Part shown: piece by piece, positions 34,789-43,000 of the stretch
Position numbering within the stretch: the stretch's first letter is position 1
Layout: each line of letters begins with the position of its first letter
Source of the DNA: Streptomyces sp. NBC_01262
GTDB lineage: Bacteria > Actinomycetota > Actinomycetes > Streptomycetales > Streptomycetaceae
Assembly (NCBI RefSeq): GCF_036226365.1
Contig: NZ_CP108462.1
Location: 6,976,501 to 7,040,500, forward strand
Reading direction: 5' to 3'
Length of the DNA stretch: 64,000 nt
The notes under the pieces: model-generated
What the model saw: only the letters and a program-made list of their open reading frames with translations
The model's database searches: none
What the model was told of the DNA's origin: nothing
Translations under genes and position numbers: made by a program

Positions 34789-36210
34789 TCAGCAGATCAG
34801 GGACCGGCTCAGCGGCCCGGAGCGCAGGTGACGGCCGCGGGGTTCGGCGTCCGTCAGGCGCCCCGCCTCCACGACGGGACGCCCGCCCACGACGACGGTC
34901 TCCGGCCAGCCGGTGACGGGCATGCCCTCGTACGGGGTGTAGTCCGTGGCCATGTGCAGGCCGTTGCTGCGGACGACGCGGGTGGCGGTGGGGTCCCAGA
35001 CGACCAGGTCGGCGTCCGAGCCGGGGGCGATGACTCCCTTGCGGGGGTAGAGGCCGTTGAGCCTGGCGGGGTTGGCGCACATGACCTCGACGAAGCGGCC
35101 GGCCGGGAGGCCGCCCCTGACCACCAGTTCGCTGAAGATCACCGGCATGCGGGTCTCGACTCCCGGCAGGCCGTTGGGCATGGCCCGTACGTCGTGGCTC
35201 ACCGACTCCTTCTGGGCCGTGTCGTAGCAGCAGTGGTCGCTGCCGATGGTGGCGACCTGGCCCATCAGCACCCGCGAGCGCAGCCCGGCGACGGTGCTGG
35301 CGTCCCGCAACGGCGGGCAGCACACGAAGCGTTCGGGGTGCGGGCCCGCGTACGCCGTGTCGTCCAGGACCAGGTGGTGGGCCACTGTCTCCGTGAACGC
35401 CCGCACGCCCCTGCCGCGGGCGCGCGCCACCAGGTCGACGGCCTCGGCTGTGGACTGGTGGACGAAGTACACCGGGGCCGACACCGACTCGGCGATGGCG
35501 AGGATCTCGGCGACCGAGGCGTTCTCGGCCAACTCCGGCCGCGTACCGGCGTGATGGCAGGCGCTGATCGCCCCGGCCGCCTCGCCGCGTTCTTGCGTGT
35601 CCGCGATGATGTGGTCGGCCTCGCAGTGGATGACGACCATGCCACCGAGGTCGCGCAGCGTGGTCATCACGTTGAGGATGGTCTTCTCGTCGGCCATGGT
35701 CTCGCCGCGATAGGTGGTGAACATCTTCACCGTGACGATGCCGTCGGAGGCCAGCGACCGCAGCTGTTCCGGCACGGTGTCGTCCCACTGGACCACGCAG
35801 GCGTGCAGTGCGCTGTCGCACAGTCCCTGGCCCGCCTTGGCGCGCTGGGCGGCGGCGACATCGGCCGGGTTCTGGCCGGGGCGGGGGATGGCGAAGTCGA
35901 CGATCGTGGTCGTCCCGCCGAAGACGGCGGCGGTGGTGGCCTGCCGGTAGTCGTCGAGGGAGGTGAAGTCCCCCGAGGTGAAGCCGACATGGCAGTGCGG
36001 GTCCACCCCGCCGGGCAGCACCAGCCGCCCGGCGGCGTCGATCTCGGTGACGCCGGGCGGTTGCGCGGAGCGGTACGCGCCCGGTTCCACCACCCCCAGC
36101 ACCTTTCCGCCGCCGACCAGGACGTCCGCGGCGCCCTGCCAGTCGGCGTTGACGACGGTGCCGCCTCGGACGACGAGGTCGACGGGTTCGGTCGATGAGG
36201 GGTGGGACAT
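34789..36210 (-). CDS. Dihydropyrimidinase/hydantoinase-family amidohydrolase
   Basis: 473 residues. Cyclic amidohydrolase: D-P-H-C-H-V metal motif, carboxylated Lys in V-K-M-F-T-T-Y, metal His in H-C-E-A-D and H-Q-S, and catalytic Asp in G-S-D-H-C. Opens cyclic ureides or amides such as dihydropyrimidines or hydantoins to N-carbamoyl acids. Last gene of the leftward LacI-controlled operon; a partner carbamoylase is not seen. Confidence 0.88.
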   Translation of the reverse strand: MSHPSSTEPVDLVVRGGTVVNADWQGAADVLVGGGKVLGVVEPGAYRSAQPPGVTEIDAAGRLVLPGGVDPHCHVGFTSGDFTSLDDYRQATTAAVFGGTTTIVDFAIPRPGQNPADVAAAQRAKAGQGLCDSALHACVVQWDDTVPEQLRSLASDGIVTVKMFTTYRGETMADEKTILNVMTTLRDLGGMVVIHCEADHIIADTQERGEAAGAISACHHAGTRPELAENASVAEILAIAESVSAPVYFVHQSTAEAVDLVARARGRGVRAFTETVAHHLVLDDTAYAGPHPERFVCCPPLRDASTVAGLRSRVLMGQVATIGSDHCCYDTAQKESVSHDVRAMPNGLPGVETRMPVIFSELVVRGGLPAGRFVEVMCANPARLNGLYPRKGVIAPGSDADLVVWDPTATRVVRSNGLHMATDYTPYEGMPVTGWPETVVVGGRPVVEAGRLTDAEPRGRHLRSGPLSRSLIC

Positions 36211-36233
36211 GGCAGACCTCCAGCGAGTAGGTG

Positions 36234-36614
36234 TCAGAGGGTGGCGAGGTAGGCGTGCCAGCCGCCGTGGGCGGTGATGTCGACGACGCCGGGGGCGGTG
36301 AGCGCGGACTCGCGCATGCGCATGGAGAGGGAACCCGATCCGTCCTCCAGGGCGATGACGCCCAGTTCGAGCTCTGCGGGCTCCTCGGGCAGCAATCGCT
36401 CGCGCAGCACCTCGTAACTGACCTCGTACACCTCGCCGTTGATCGCCGCGCCGCCTTCCGCGACCGGGTGCAGGCCGGGGAACTCGTCGCGTACGGAGAA
36501 GAATCGGTACGCGGGCGCTGTGCGGGCGGGGCCGAGCAGGCGGGCGTCGCGCAGCGCGTGGTTGAGGCTGCCTCCGGACATCGCCTGGCCGTTGACGAAC
36601 ATCTTCAGGGTCAT
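36234..36614 (-). CDS. AtzF C-terminal-like (gamma-glutamylcyclotransferase-fold) protein
   Basis: 126 residues: F-V-N-G-Q-A-M-S-G-G-S-L-N-H-A-L start, Y-R-F-F-S-V-R-D-E-F-P-G-L and G-E-V-Y-E-V. This matches the free-standing form of the C-terminal domain of allophanate hydrolase, which has a gamma-glutamylcyclotransferase-like fold and decarboxylates the N-carboxyurea intermediate. Encoded 12 bp after the FAD oxidoreductase gene and before the hydantoinase, suggesting it handles a carbamoyl/carboxyl intermediate; this is inference. Confidence 0.75.
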   Translation of the reverse strand: MTLKMFVNGQAMSGGSLNHALRDARLLGPARTAPAYRFFSVRDEFPGLHPVAEGGAAINGEVYEVSYEVLRERLLPEEPAELELGVIALEDGSGSLSMRMRESALTAPGVVDITAHGGWHAYLATL

Positions 36615-36627
36615 GGGGGAGTGCCTT

Positions 36628-37791
36628 TCAGGGCGATACGGGAGTGGTGGCGTCGTCGTACAGCAGGCGCCCGGGGCCGAGGTCGTCCACCGGGTCGGCC
36701 GGGGGTTCCCCCGCGATCCGGCGGCACAGCGTGTCCCCCCACACCGGGGCGAGGGTGAAGGCGTAGGTGCCGCCCGCGACGAAGAACCCGGGGTGTCCGG
36801 GGACTTCGCCGATCACCGGCATCTCGTCCGGGGTCGCGGCCAGCGGCCCGGCCCACATGCGCAGCAGCCGCAGCCCGCCGAGAAACGGCAGGATCCGTCC
36901 GGCCTGGGCGAGATTGCCGGCCATGCTGGGCAGGCTGACCGTGCTGCGGCCCGCCATGTCCAGCCCGGCGGCGGGCCAGCCGCCGCCGATCAGCAGGTTG
37001 CCGGCGCTGACCTGCTTGACCGACATGCCCTCGCCGATGTGCTGGACCAGGTGGTGCATCATCGGGGGCACCCGCGTCGTCACGTGCATCTGGATCGCGA
37101 CCGGCGACATCCGGATGTGGATTCCGGCCAGTGCGGAGATCTCCGTGATCCACGGTCCGGCCGTGTTGACGACCACAGGCGCCGTCCAACTCCGGTCGCC
37201 CGAGAGCACTTTGTAGTCGTCGCCGACCCGCCGGATGTCGGTCACCGGGGTGAAGGGGTGCAGTTCGGCGCCGTGGCGGCGTGCGGCGGCCAGGTAGGCG
37301 GGGGTGATCAGCAGCGGGTTGGCGTATCCGTCGAGCGGGCACCAACTGGCGGCGCGTACGCGGTCCGACAGCAGGGGCAGCCGCTCGCGGGCCTCGTCAC
37401 CGGTGAGCACCTCGGTGGGAATGCCCGCGTGGCGTTCCCACTCGTGCTTCTCCCGCAACTCCTGTTCCTGAGCGGCGGTTTCGGCGACCATGAAGCCGCC
37501 GCCGCGCCGCAGTTCCACGTCCGCGCCGAGCTGCTCCTCGATCCGCGACCAGTGGTCCGACGCCCGGAGCTGGAGCGGCAGCAGCCGGGCGCTGTCGACC
37601 GGGACCTCCTGGCCGGGACGCCGGGTGTGGATGGCCTGGATGTGGAGGTTGCCGGCCGTGGTGCCGGAGCCTTCGCGGTTGGGCGCGCCGCGCTCCAGCA
37701 CCACCACGCGGTAACCGCGTTCGGCGAGGTGGAAGGCGGCACTGGCGCCGAGGATCCCGGCCCCGACGACGATGACGTCGGGCTGAGTCAC
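36628..37791 (-). CDS. FAD-dependent DAO-family oxidoreductase, beta subunit of heterotrimeric dehydrogenase
   Basis: 387 residues from GTG 37791 (GGAGGTCC upstream), overlapping the alpha-subunit stop (GTGA). N-terminal FAD motif V-V-G-A-G-I-L-G-A-S-A-A, then E-R-G; DAO/sarcosine-oxidase fold ending in G-G-T-Y-A-F-T-L-A-P. Together with the next two genes it forms the alpha/beta/gamma set seen in D-hydroxyproline, opine and related amino-acid dehydrogenases. Confidence 0.85.
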   Translation of the reverse strand: MTQPDVIVVGAGILGASAAFHLAERGYRVVVLERGAPNREGSGTTAGNLHIQAIHTRRPGQEVPVDSARLLPLQLRASDHWSRIEEQLGADVELRRGGGFMVAETAAQEQELREKHEWERHAGIPTEVLTGDEARERLPLLSDRVRAASWCPLDGYANPLLITPAYLAAARRHGAELHPFTPVTDIRRVGDDYKVLSGDRSWTAPVVVNTAGPWITEISALAGIHIRMSPVAIQMHVTTRVPPMMHHLVQHIGEGMSVKQVSAGNLLIGGGWPAAGLDMAGRSTVSLPSMAGNLAQAGRILPFLGGLRLLRMWAGPLAATPDEMPVIGEVPGHPGFFVAGGTYAFTLAPVWGDTLCRRIAGEPPADPVDDLGPGRLLYDDATTPVSP

Positions 37792-39167
37792 CGGACCTCC
37801 TGCCCTTCGACCGTCGCGGCCATGGGCAGCGGCCGGATGGGCATCCGGGCTGCGAAGCCCTCCGCCTCGTCCCGCCGGGCCAGCGCCGCGACGATGTGGC
37901 CGCATTCGCGTCCCTGGCACGGGCCCATGCCGGCCCGGGTGGCGGCCTTGGCACCGTGCAGGTCGTTCCAGCCGGTCGCGACGGCCTGCCGGATCTCCCC
38001 GGCGGTGACCCCCTCGCAACGGCAGACCTGGGTGGCGTCGGGGATGTCCGCGACGGCCTCGGCGGGCAGCGGGTAGAGCCGGTCGGCCAGCGCCGCGAAC
38101 CGGTCCAGGGCGCGGGCCCGGCGGCGGAGGCCGGCCACCCGTACGGGCGACCGTCCGGGTGCCAGCCGGCGCAGGATCGCGTGGGCGGCGAGCTGCCCTC
38201 GTACGCCTGCCGCGTGCACGCCCGCGATCCCGGCGCCGTCCCCGGCGACGTACAGCCCGTCCACCGAGGTGGCGCCGTCCGCGTCCACGACCGGGAGCTG
38301 CTCCGTGCCCGTCCGGTCCGGCCGGGTAGGGCAGCCCAGCAGCCGGGGCAGTTCGGTACTGGGGCGGAAGCCGAAGCCCACGCACAGCGCGTCGGTCTCC
38401 ACCCGCCGTACGCCGCCGTCGGCTCCGGCGATGTCCACGGCGGTGACCTGGGTGTCGCCGTACGCGGCCAGCACGCGCGCACCCTGCTCGACGCGTACGC
38501 CGTGGCGGGCCAGCGTCAGCAGATAGCGTGCGGCCTCCGCGAGCCGGGCGGGCTGCCGCAGCGCGCCGGCGACCGCGCTCGGCCGGGGGCGGTACGGGTG
38601 GTTCAGCTCGACCAGTGCCTCGATCCCGGCGCCCGCCTCCAGCAGGGCGCAGGCGACGGGGAGCAGGAACGGCCCGGTCCCGGCCAGCACGACCCGGCTG
38701 CCGACCGGTACCCGGTCCATGGTGGCCAGATGCAGGGCGAGCCCGGGGGTCACCACGCCCGGCAACGTCCACCCCGGGAAGGGCAGGGAGCGTTCGTACG
38801 CGCCCGTGGCGGCGACCGTGGCCCGGGCGCGCACCCGCCCGAGGGCGCCGGTGCGGACATCGGAGGTGAAGAGGGTGCGTCCGCCGTCCTCGGCGCCCCA
38901 GACCAGGGTGCCGGTGCGGCAGACGACGCCCGCGTCCCGTACCTCGCGGATCAGCTCGGTGCCGCGTGGGCGGAAGTCGCCGAAGGCGACGGCGAGTTGC
39001 TCGGCCCGGCGCTTGTAGTACTGACCGCCGAGGGTGTCGGACTCGTCGATCAGCGTGACGCTCAGCCCGCCCCGGGCGAGGACCAGTGCCGCGTGCAGTC
39101 CGGCGGGCCCGCCTCCGACCACCGCGACGTCCGTCTCCGTCTCCGACTCCGTCATGACGTCAGCCAT
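37788..39167 (-). CDS. FAD/BFD-type oxidoreductase, alpha subunit
   Basis: 459 residues. Pyridine-nucleotide-disulfide fold with FAD motif V-V-G-G-G-P-A-G-L-H-A-A and second Rossmann L-A-G-T-G-P-F. C-terminal bacterioferredoxin-like [2Fe-2S] domain: C-R-C-E-G-V-T near residue 398 and C-Q-G-R-E-C-G, giving the four-Cys cluster. Characteristic of the alpha subunit of hydroxyproline/opine dehydrogenases and of HcnB-like proteins. The extended N-terminus (M-A-D-V before M-T-E-S) overlaps the gamma-subunit gene by 8 bp. Confidence 0.87.
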   Translation of the reverse strand: MADVMTESETETDVAVVGGGPAGLHAALVLARGGLSVTLIDESDTLGGQYYKRRAEQLAVAFGDFRPRGTELIREVRDAGVVCRTGTLVWGAEDGGRTLFTSDVRTGALGRVRARATVAATGAYERSLPFPGWTLPGVVTPGLALHLATMDRVPVGSRVVLAGTGPFLLPVACALLEAGAGIEALVELNHPYRPRPSAVAGALRQPARLAEAARYLLTLARHGVRVEQGARVLAAYGDTQVTAVDIAGADGGVRRVETDALCVGFGFRPSTELPRLLGCPTRPDRTGTEQLPVVDADGATSVDGLYVAGDGAGIAGVHAAGVRGQLAAHAILRRLAPGRSPVRVAGLRRRARALDRFAALADRLYPLPAEAVADIPDATQVCRCEGVTAGEIRQAVATGWNDLHGAKAATRAGMGPCQGRECGHIVAALARRDEAEGFAARMPIRPLPMAATVEGQEVR

Positions 39168-39456
39168 GTGTCGCCGTCCGGATGTCCATGCCGTCGGTGA
39201 CGTGCGCGGTGCAGCTGCGGGAGCCCGGGCGGCCGTCTATTGTCACCTCGCACTCCAGACAGACACCCATCCCGCAGAACGGGCCGCGCAACTGGCCGTT
39301 GACCGGGTTGCGGCGCAGCGGCCAGATGCCGGCCGAGACCAGGACGGCGGTCACGGACTGGCCCGCCCATGCCTGGCCGGGAGTGCCGTCGATGGTCACG
39401 GTGACCGTCTCCGGCACGGGGCGTACGCGTTTGCCGGCGCTCATGGCGGTGCTCAC
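39160..39456 (-). CDS. (2Fe-2S) ferredoxin-like gamma subunit
   Basis: 98 residues if started at GTG 39456, which forms GTGA with the ATPase stop; ATG 39444 gives 94. Plant-type [2Fe-2S] fold with C-G-M-G-V-C-L-E-C and distal Cys in S-R-S-C, as in SoxA N-terminal or HcnA-like small subunits. Passes electrons from the two flavoprotein subunits encoded next. Confidence 0.87.
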   Translation of the reverse strand: MSTAMSAGKRVRPVPETVTVTIDGTPGQAWAGQSVTAVLVSAGIWPLRRNPVNGQLRGPFCGMGVCLECEVTIDGRPGSRSCTAHVTDGMDIRTATHG

Positions 39457-40208
39457 AGGATCCGGTCGAGGAACTGGCGGGTGCGCTCGTGTTCCGGGGC
39501 GGAGAAGAAGAGGTCCGGGGCCTTGTCCTCCACGACCAGGCCGTCGCTGATGAACACGACCCGGTCGGCCGCCGCGCGGGCGAACCCCATCTCGTGGCTG
39601 ACGACGATCATGGTCATGCCCTCCTCGCGGAGCCGGATCATGACATCGAGCACTTCCCCGACCATCTCCGGATCCAGTGCCGAGGTGGGTTCGTCGAAGA
39701 GCAGCAGTTCCGGGCGCATCGCCAGGGCGCGGGCGATGGCGACCCGCTGCTGCTGCCCGCCGGAGAGCTGGGCCGGGTAGGAGCCGGTCTTGTCGGCCAG
39801 ACCGACCATCGTCAGCAGGTCGCGGGCGGCGGCGCGCGCCTTGGCCTTGGGCACGCGGTTCACATGCACCGGGCCGGCCGCGACGTTGTCCAGCGCGGTC
39901 ATGTTCGGGAACAGGTTGAACTGCTGGAACACCATGCCGGTGCGCCGCCGCTGGACGGCGATCCGGCTTTCCCGCAGCGCGCCCCGCTCGCCGTAGCCGA
40001 TCCGCTCGCCGCAAATGCTGACGGTGCCCGAGTCGGGGGTCTCCAGATGGTTGAGGGTTCGCAGGAACGTGCTCTTGCCGCCGCCCGAAGGGCCCAGGAC
40101 GAGCACGACCTCCCCTTGCCGGACCGTGAGATCGATGCCCTTGAGGACCTCGACTCCGCCGTACGCCTTGCGTACCTGGCGCGCTTCAACGACCGTCTCG
40201 ATGGTCAT
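39453..40208 (-). CDS. Polar amino-acid ABC transporter, ATP-binding protein
   Basis: 251 residues from ATG 40208 (overlaps permease stop). Walker A G-P-S-G-G-G-K-S-T, Q-loop F-Q-Q-F-N-L-F-P, signature L-S-G-G-Q-Q-Q-R, Walker B L-L-L-F-D-E-P-T-S-A-L-D and switch S-H-E-M-G-F, all typical of the GlnQ/HisP family. Powers uptake of the compound bound by the lipoprotein at 40953-41825. Confidence 0.93.
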   Translation of the reverse strand: MTIETVVEARQVRKAYGGVEVLKGIDLTVRQGEVVLVLGPSGGGKSTFLRTLNHLETPDSGTVSICGERIGYGERGALRESRIAVQRRRTGMVFQQFNLFPNMTALDNVAAGPVHVNRVPKAKARAAARDLLTMVGLADKTGSYPAQLSGGQQQRVAIARALAMRPELLLFDEPTSALDPEMVGEVLDVMIRLREEGMTMIVVSHEMGFARAAADRVVFISDGLVVEDKAPDLFFSAPEHERTRQFLDRIL

Positions 40209-40933
40209 CGGATCTCCATTTCGAGTGCCGGTGCGGTCGCGCTCCTGATACGGCGGCCACGGCTCGGTCCGGTCTGGTGGCCGCGGCCGACCCGGATCTC
40301 CAGCCACCGCTGGACCAGGCCCCACGCGGTGGTCATCGCCAGGTAGTACAGGGCGGCCGCGGTGAGGCCCTCCAGGACGCGGAAGTTGGTCTGGACGGCG
40401 AACTGGGTTCGGCGCAGCAGCTCTTCGACGGAGATCACCGAGACGAGCGTGGTCGTCTTGAGCAGGCCGTTGAAGCTGTTGCCGAGCGGCGGGACCATCA
40501 CCCGCAGCGCCTGCGGCATGACCACCACCCTGAACACCCGCCAGGGCGGCATGCCCAGTGCGCGAGCCGCCTCGGACTGGCCGTTCGGGACCGACAGCAC
40601 CCCGGCGCGGACGATCTCCGAGAGGTACGCCGCCTCGTTGAGGACCAGGCCGGTCAGGGCCGCGCTGATCACGCCGAGGCGCAGGCCGACCTGGGGCAAC
40701 CCCGTGTAGATGATGACCAGTTGGACCAGCAGGGGGGTGCCGCGCATCAGCCACACGTAGAAGCCCGTGACGAGCCGGACCGGTCTGAACCGGGACGCCC
40801 TGCCGAGCGCCACGAGCACGGCGAGCGGAAGGGCGAGGGCCATGCTGACCGTGGTCAGCCAGATCGTTGTCCAGGCCCCCTGGATGAGCTGGGGATTGGT
40901 GAGGAAGGAGAAGAAGGCATCCCAGGACCACAT
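40205..40933 (-). CDS. Polar amino-acid ABC transporter, permease
   Basis: 242 residues, about five TM helices. EAA loop at A-A-R-A-L-G-M-P-P-W-R-V-F-R-V-V-V-M-P-Q-A-L of the HisM/GlnP family; also R-G-T-P-L-L-V-Q. Only one permease gene is present, so it probably works as a homodimer. Confidence 0.92.
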   Translation of the reverse strand: MWSWDAFFSFLTNPQLIQGAWTTIWLTTVSMALALPLAVLVALGRASRFRPVRLVTGFYVWLMRGTPLLVQLVIIYTGLPQVGLRLGVISAALTGLVLNEAAYLSEIVRAGVLSVPNGQSEAARALGMPPWRVFRVVVMPQALRVMVPPLGNSFNGLLKTTTLVSVISVEELLRRTQFAVQTNFRVLEGLTAAALYYLAMTTAWGLVQRWLEIRVGRGHQTGPSRGRRIRSATAPALEMEIR

Positions 40934-40952
40934 GGCTCTCGCCCTTCGATCG

Positions 40953-41825
40953 CTACTTCGCGCTGATCGCGCCGGTGGTGACCTTGAGGTCGCCGGTGTA
41001 GGCCGTGACGCCGTACTTCTTGAACAACGTGGCCAGGTAGCCGTTGTCGCGAAGGGTGTTGAGTGCGTCCGCGACCGCGTCGGCGGGCTTCTGCTTGCCG
41101 AAGCCGAGGGCGAGCGGGGCCGGGTTCATGCCCTTGACCGCCGTCTCGAAGCGGCCGTCCTTCTGGTAGTAGCTGGTGACCGCCTCGACGATGGCGACCC
41201 CTTCGACCTGGCCCGCGGACAGTGCCTGGTAGGCATCGGCGGTGGTGGTGAAGGTGCGTACGGTGACCTGCTTCTTGCCGGCCGTCTTGAGTTCCTTGTT
41301 GAGCGCGGTGAGGGTGTCGAACTCGTAGCCGGGCGCTTCCACGGCGATGGTCCTGCCGGACAGCTCGTCCTCGGAGGTGATCTTCTTCGGGTTGCCCTTG
41401 GCGACGGAGATGGAGACGCCCTGGACCTCGTAGGGGACGAGCTTGACGGTCTTGGCGCGCTCCGGCGTGTAGAACATGCCGGTGTCGATCATGTCCCAGC
41501 GTCCGGACTGCACGCCGGGGATCTGCGCGTCGAAGGGGATGTTGACGAACTTCGGGGTGAGACAGAGGAGTTTGGCTATCTCGTTGCCGAGGTCCACCCG
41601 CATGCCGACGATCTTGTTGGAGGCGTCGAGATACTGCATGGGCGGCAGGGTCGCGTTGGTCGAGATCGTCAGCGTGCCCGCCTTGACCAGGTCCGAGCCG
41701 CCCACCTTGGGTGTGCAGCCGGTCGGGGCCGCGGCGGCGGACGACGAGGACGAGTCCTCGCTGCCGCAGGCCGCCATCGTCAGAAGCAGGGCGGCGGAGG
41801 AGGCCGCGATGAGAAGTCTGCGCAC
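40953..41825 (-). CDS. ABC transporter substrate-binding lipoprotein
   Basis: 290 residues from GTG 41825 (AAGGTGA upstream). Signal peptide M-R-R-L-L-I-A-A-S-S-A-A-L-L-L with lipobox T-M-A-A-C, Ser-rich linker, then a type II periplasmic-binding fold of the HisJ/GlnH family (P-P-M-Q-Y-L-D, G-M-R-V-D-L-G-N-E-I, D-M-I-D-T-G-M-F-Y-T-P-E-R). Ligand unknown, presumably an amino- or imino-acid-like substrate of the operon's dehydrogenase. Confidence 0.92.
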   Translation of the reverse strand: MRRLLIAASSAALLLTMAACGSEDSSSSSAAAAPTGCTPKVGGSDLVKAGTLTISTNATLPPMQYLDASNKIVGMRVDLGNEIAKLLCLTPKFVNIPFDAQIPGVQSGRWDMIDTGMFYTPERAKTVKLVPYEVQGVSISVAKGNPKKITSEDELSGRTIAVEAPGYEFDTLTALNKELKTAGKKQVTVRTFTTTADAYQALSAGQVEGVAIVEAVTSYYQKDGRFETAVKGMNPAPLALGFGKQKPADAVADALNTLRDNGYLATLFKKYGVTAYTGDLKVTTGAISAK

Positions 41826-41832
41826 GGTCGGT

Positions 41833-42783
41833 TCACCTTTTTCCGGTGCTGGTGGAACAGGAGTGCAGCCCGGCCTCGTCGAGCGCCGCCGACAGGCCGA
41901 GCAGCGCGGACGGGTCCTCCAGGGGGAGCAGCGGGGGGCGTACATGCCCCCCGGGCTGCCCGAGCAGCCGCATGGCGGCTTTGAGCTGCGAGGTGGGTGA
42001 GGCGAACCGTGAGCTGTAGTCGTCGTTGACGAGCAGGTTCACAAGCCGTTCGTAGCGTGCCGACCATTCCCGGGCCCGGTCGAGGTCACCGGCCCAGAAG
42101 GCCTCGTAGAAGGGGACGGCGAACGGCGCGCCCAGCCCGCCGCCGTCGATGTTTCCGGCGCCGCCGAACTCGGCCATGACGGCCATGCCCCGGCGGTGGA
42201 TGAAGCGCCCGAAGACCTGGACGCGGCCGGCCAGGGCCGCGCAGGTGTCCGCGACCTTCAGCTCGTCGCCCGAACTGTCCTTGACGGCCACCACGGTGTC
42301 GAGCCCGGCCAGCCTGACCAGCGTGTCGACGGTGATGTCGACCGCGGTGCCGCGCGGCCAGTTGTAGACCATGAGCGGCAGGTCCACCGCCTCCGCGAGG
42401 GTGCGGTAGAAGGCGTAGATCTCCTCCTGGCTCGGATGCGCGTACGGCGGCGGAGTGGTGAGGATGCCGTCGGCGCCGATGGACCGGGCGTGCTCGCCGT
42501 ACCGTACGCACTCGGCCGCGGTGAACGCGCCGCAGCCGATCACCACCGGCACCCGGCCGGAGAGTTCGGCGACCGCGATCTCGGCGACCCGGCGGCGCTC
42601 CTGCGGGGTCTGGGAGAACCATTCGCCGGTCGTGCCGTTCACCAGCACTCCGTGCACGCGGTGTTCCGCGTACAACCGGAGCAGCGCGCGCCAGGCGCTC
42701 TCGTCGAGCGAGCCGTCGGCGGCGAACGGCGTGGGTGCGGCCGGCCAGTAGCCGCGCCAGGAGACGGCGCCCGGAGTGTTCAT
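41833..42783 (-). CDS. DapA/NAL-family lyase or dehydratase
   Basis: 316 residues from ATG 42783. (beta/alpha)8 class I aldolase superfamily: G-T-T-G-E at 50-54, Tyr140 (V-Y-N-W-P) and Schiff-base Lys168 (V-A-V-K-D-S-S-G). Members include dihydrodipicolinate synthase, keto-deoxy-sugar-acid dehydratases and pyrroline-4-hydroxy-2-carboxylate deaminase; the last often accompanies the heterotrimeric D-hydroxyproline dehydrogenase, which is also encoded here. First gene of the operon, directly after the LacI-type operator. Confidence 0.85.
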   Translation of the reverse strand: MNTPGAVSWRGYWPAAPTPFAADGSLDESAWRALLRLYAEHRVHGVLVNGTTGEWFSQTPQERRRVAEIAVAELSGRVPVVIGCGAFTAAECVRYGEHARSIGADGILTTPPPYAHPSQEEIYAFYRTLAEAVDLPLMVYNWPRGTAVDITVDTLVRLAGLDTVVAVKDSSGDELKVADTCAALAGRVQVFGRFIHRRGMAVMAEFGGAGNIDGGGLGAPFAVPFYEAFWAGDLDRAREWSARYERLVNLLVNDDYSSRFASPTSQLKAAMRLLGQPGGHVRPPLLPLEDPSALLGLSAALDEAGLHSCSTSTGKR

Positions 42784-42815
42784 GGTGAGCTCCAATCGGA
42801 AGCCGGCCGACACCT

Positions 42816-42833
42816 TGTGGGATCGATTCCACA
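42816..42833. promoter_or_regulatory. LacI-type operator 1
   Basis: TGTGGGATCGATTCCACA is an 18-bp palindrome with one mismatched pair and the central CG typical of LacI-family sites. It is 33 bp upstream of the DapA-like gene. A related site lies at 42968-42985. Confidence 0.75.
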
Positions 42834-42967
42834 GCACGGTCGCATCCGGTCTGGTGGGGGTCAACCTCGATTTGGCGTGAATCTGCTGCTGAAACGTACT
42901 GTTTACGCCGCTGACTTCGCGGCGTCTGACATGATGGCGACCACGGCCCCGGGTGCGGGAAGGGGTC

Positions 42968-42985
42968 TATGGGATCGATTTCATG
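42968..42985. promoter_or_regulatory. LacI-type operator 2
   Basis: TATGGGATCGATTTCATG matches operator 1 at 14 of 18 positions, including GGGATCGATT. It lies just before (or over) the lacI start, so the regulator probably controls itself; the two sites are 152 bp apart, which would allow looping. Confidence 0.7.
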
Positions 42986-43000
42986 ATCGGGGGTGGACCG

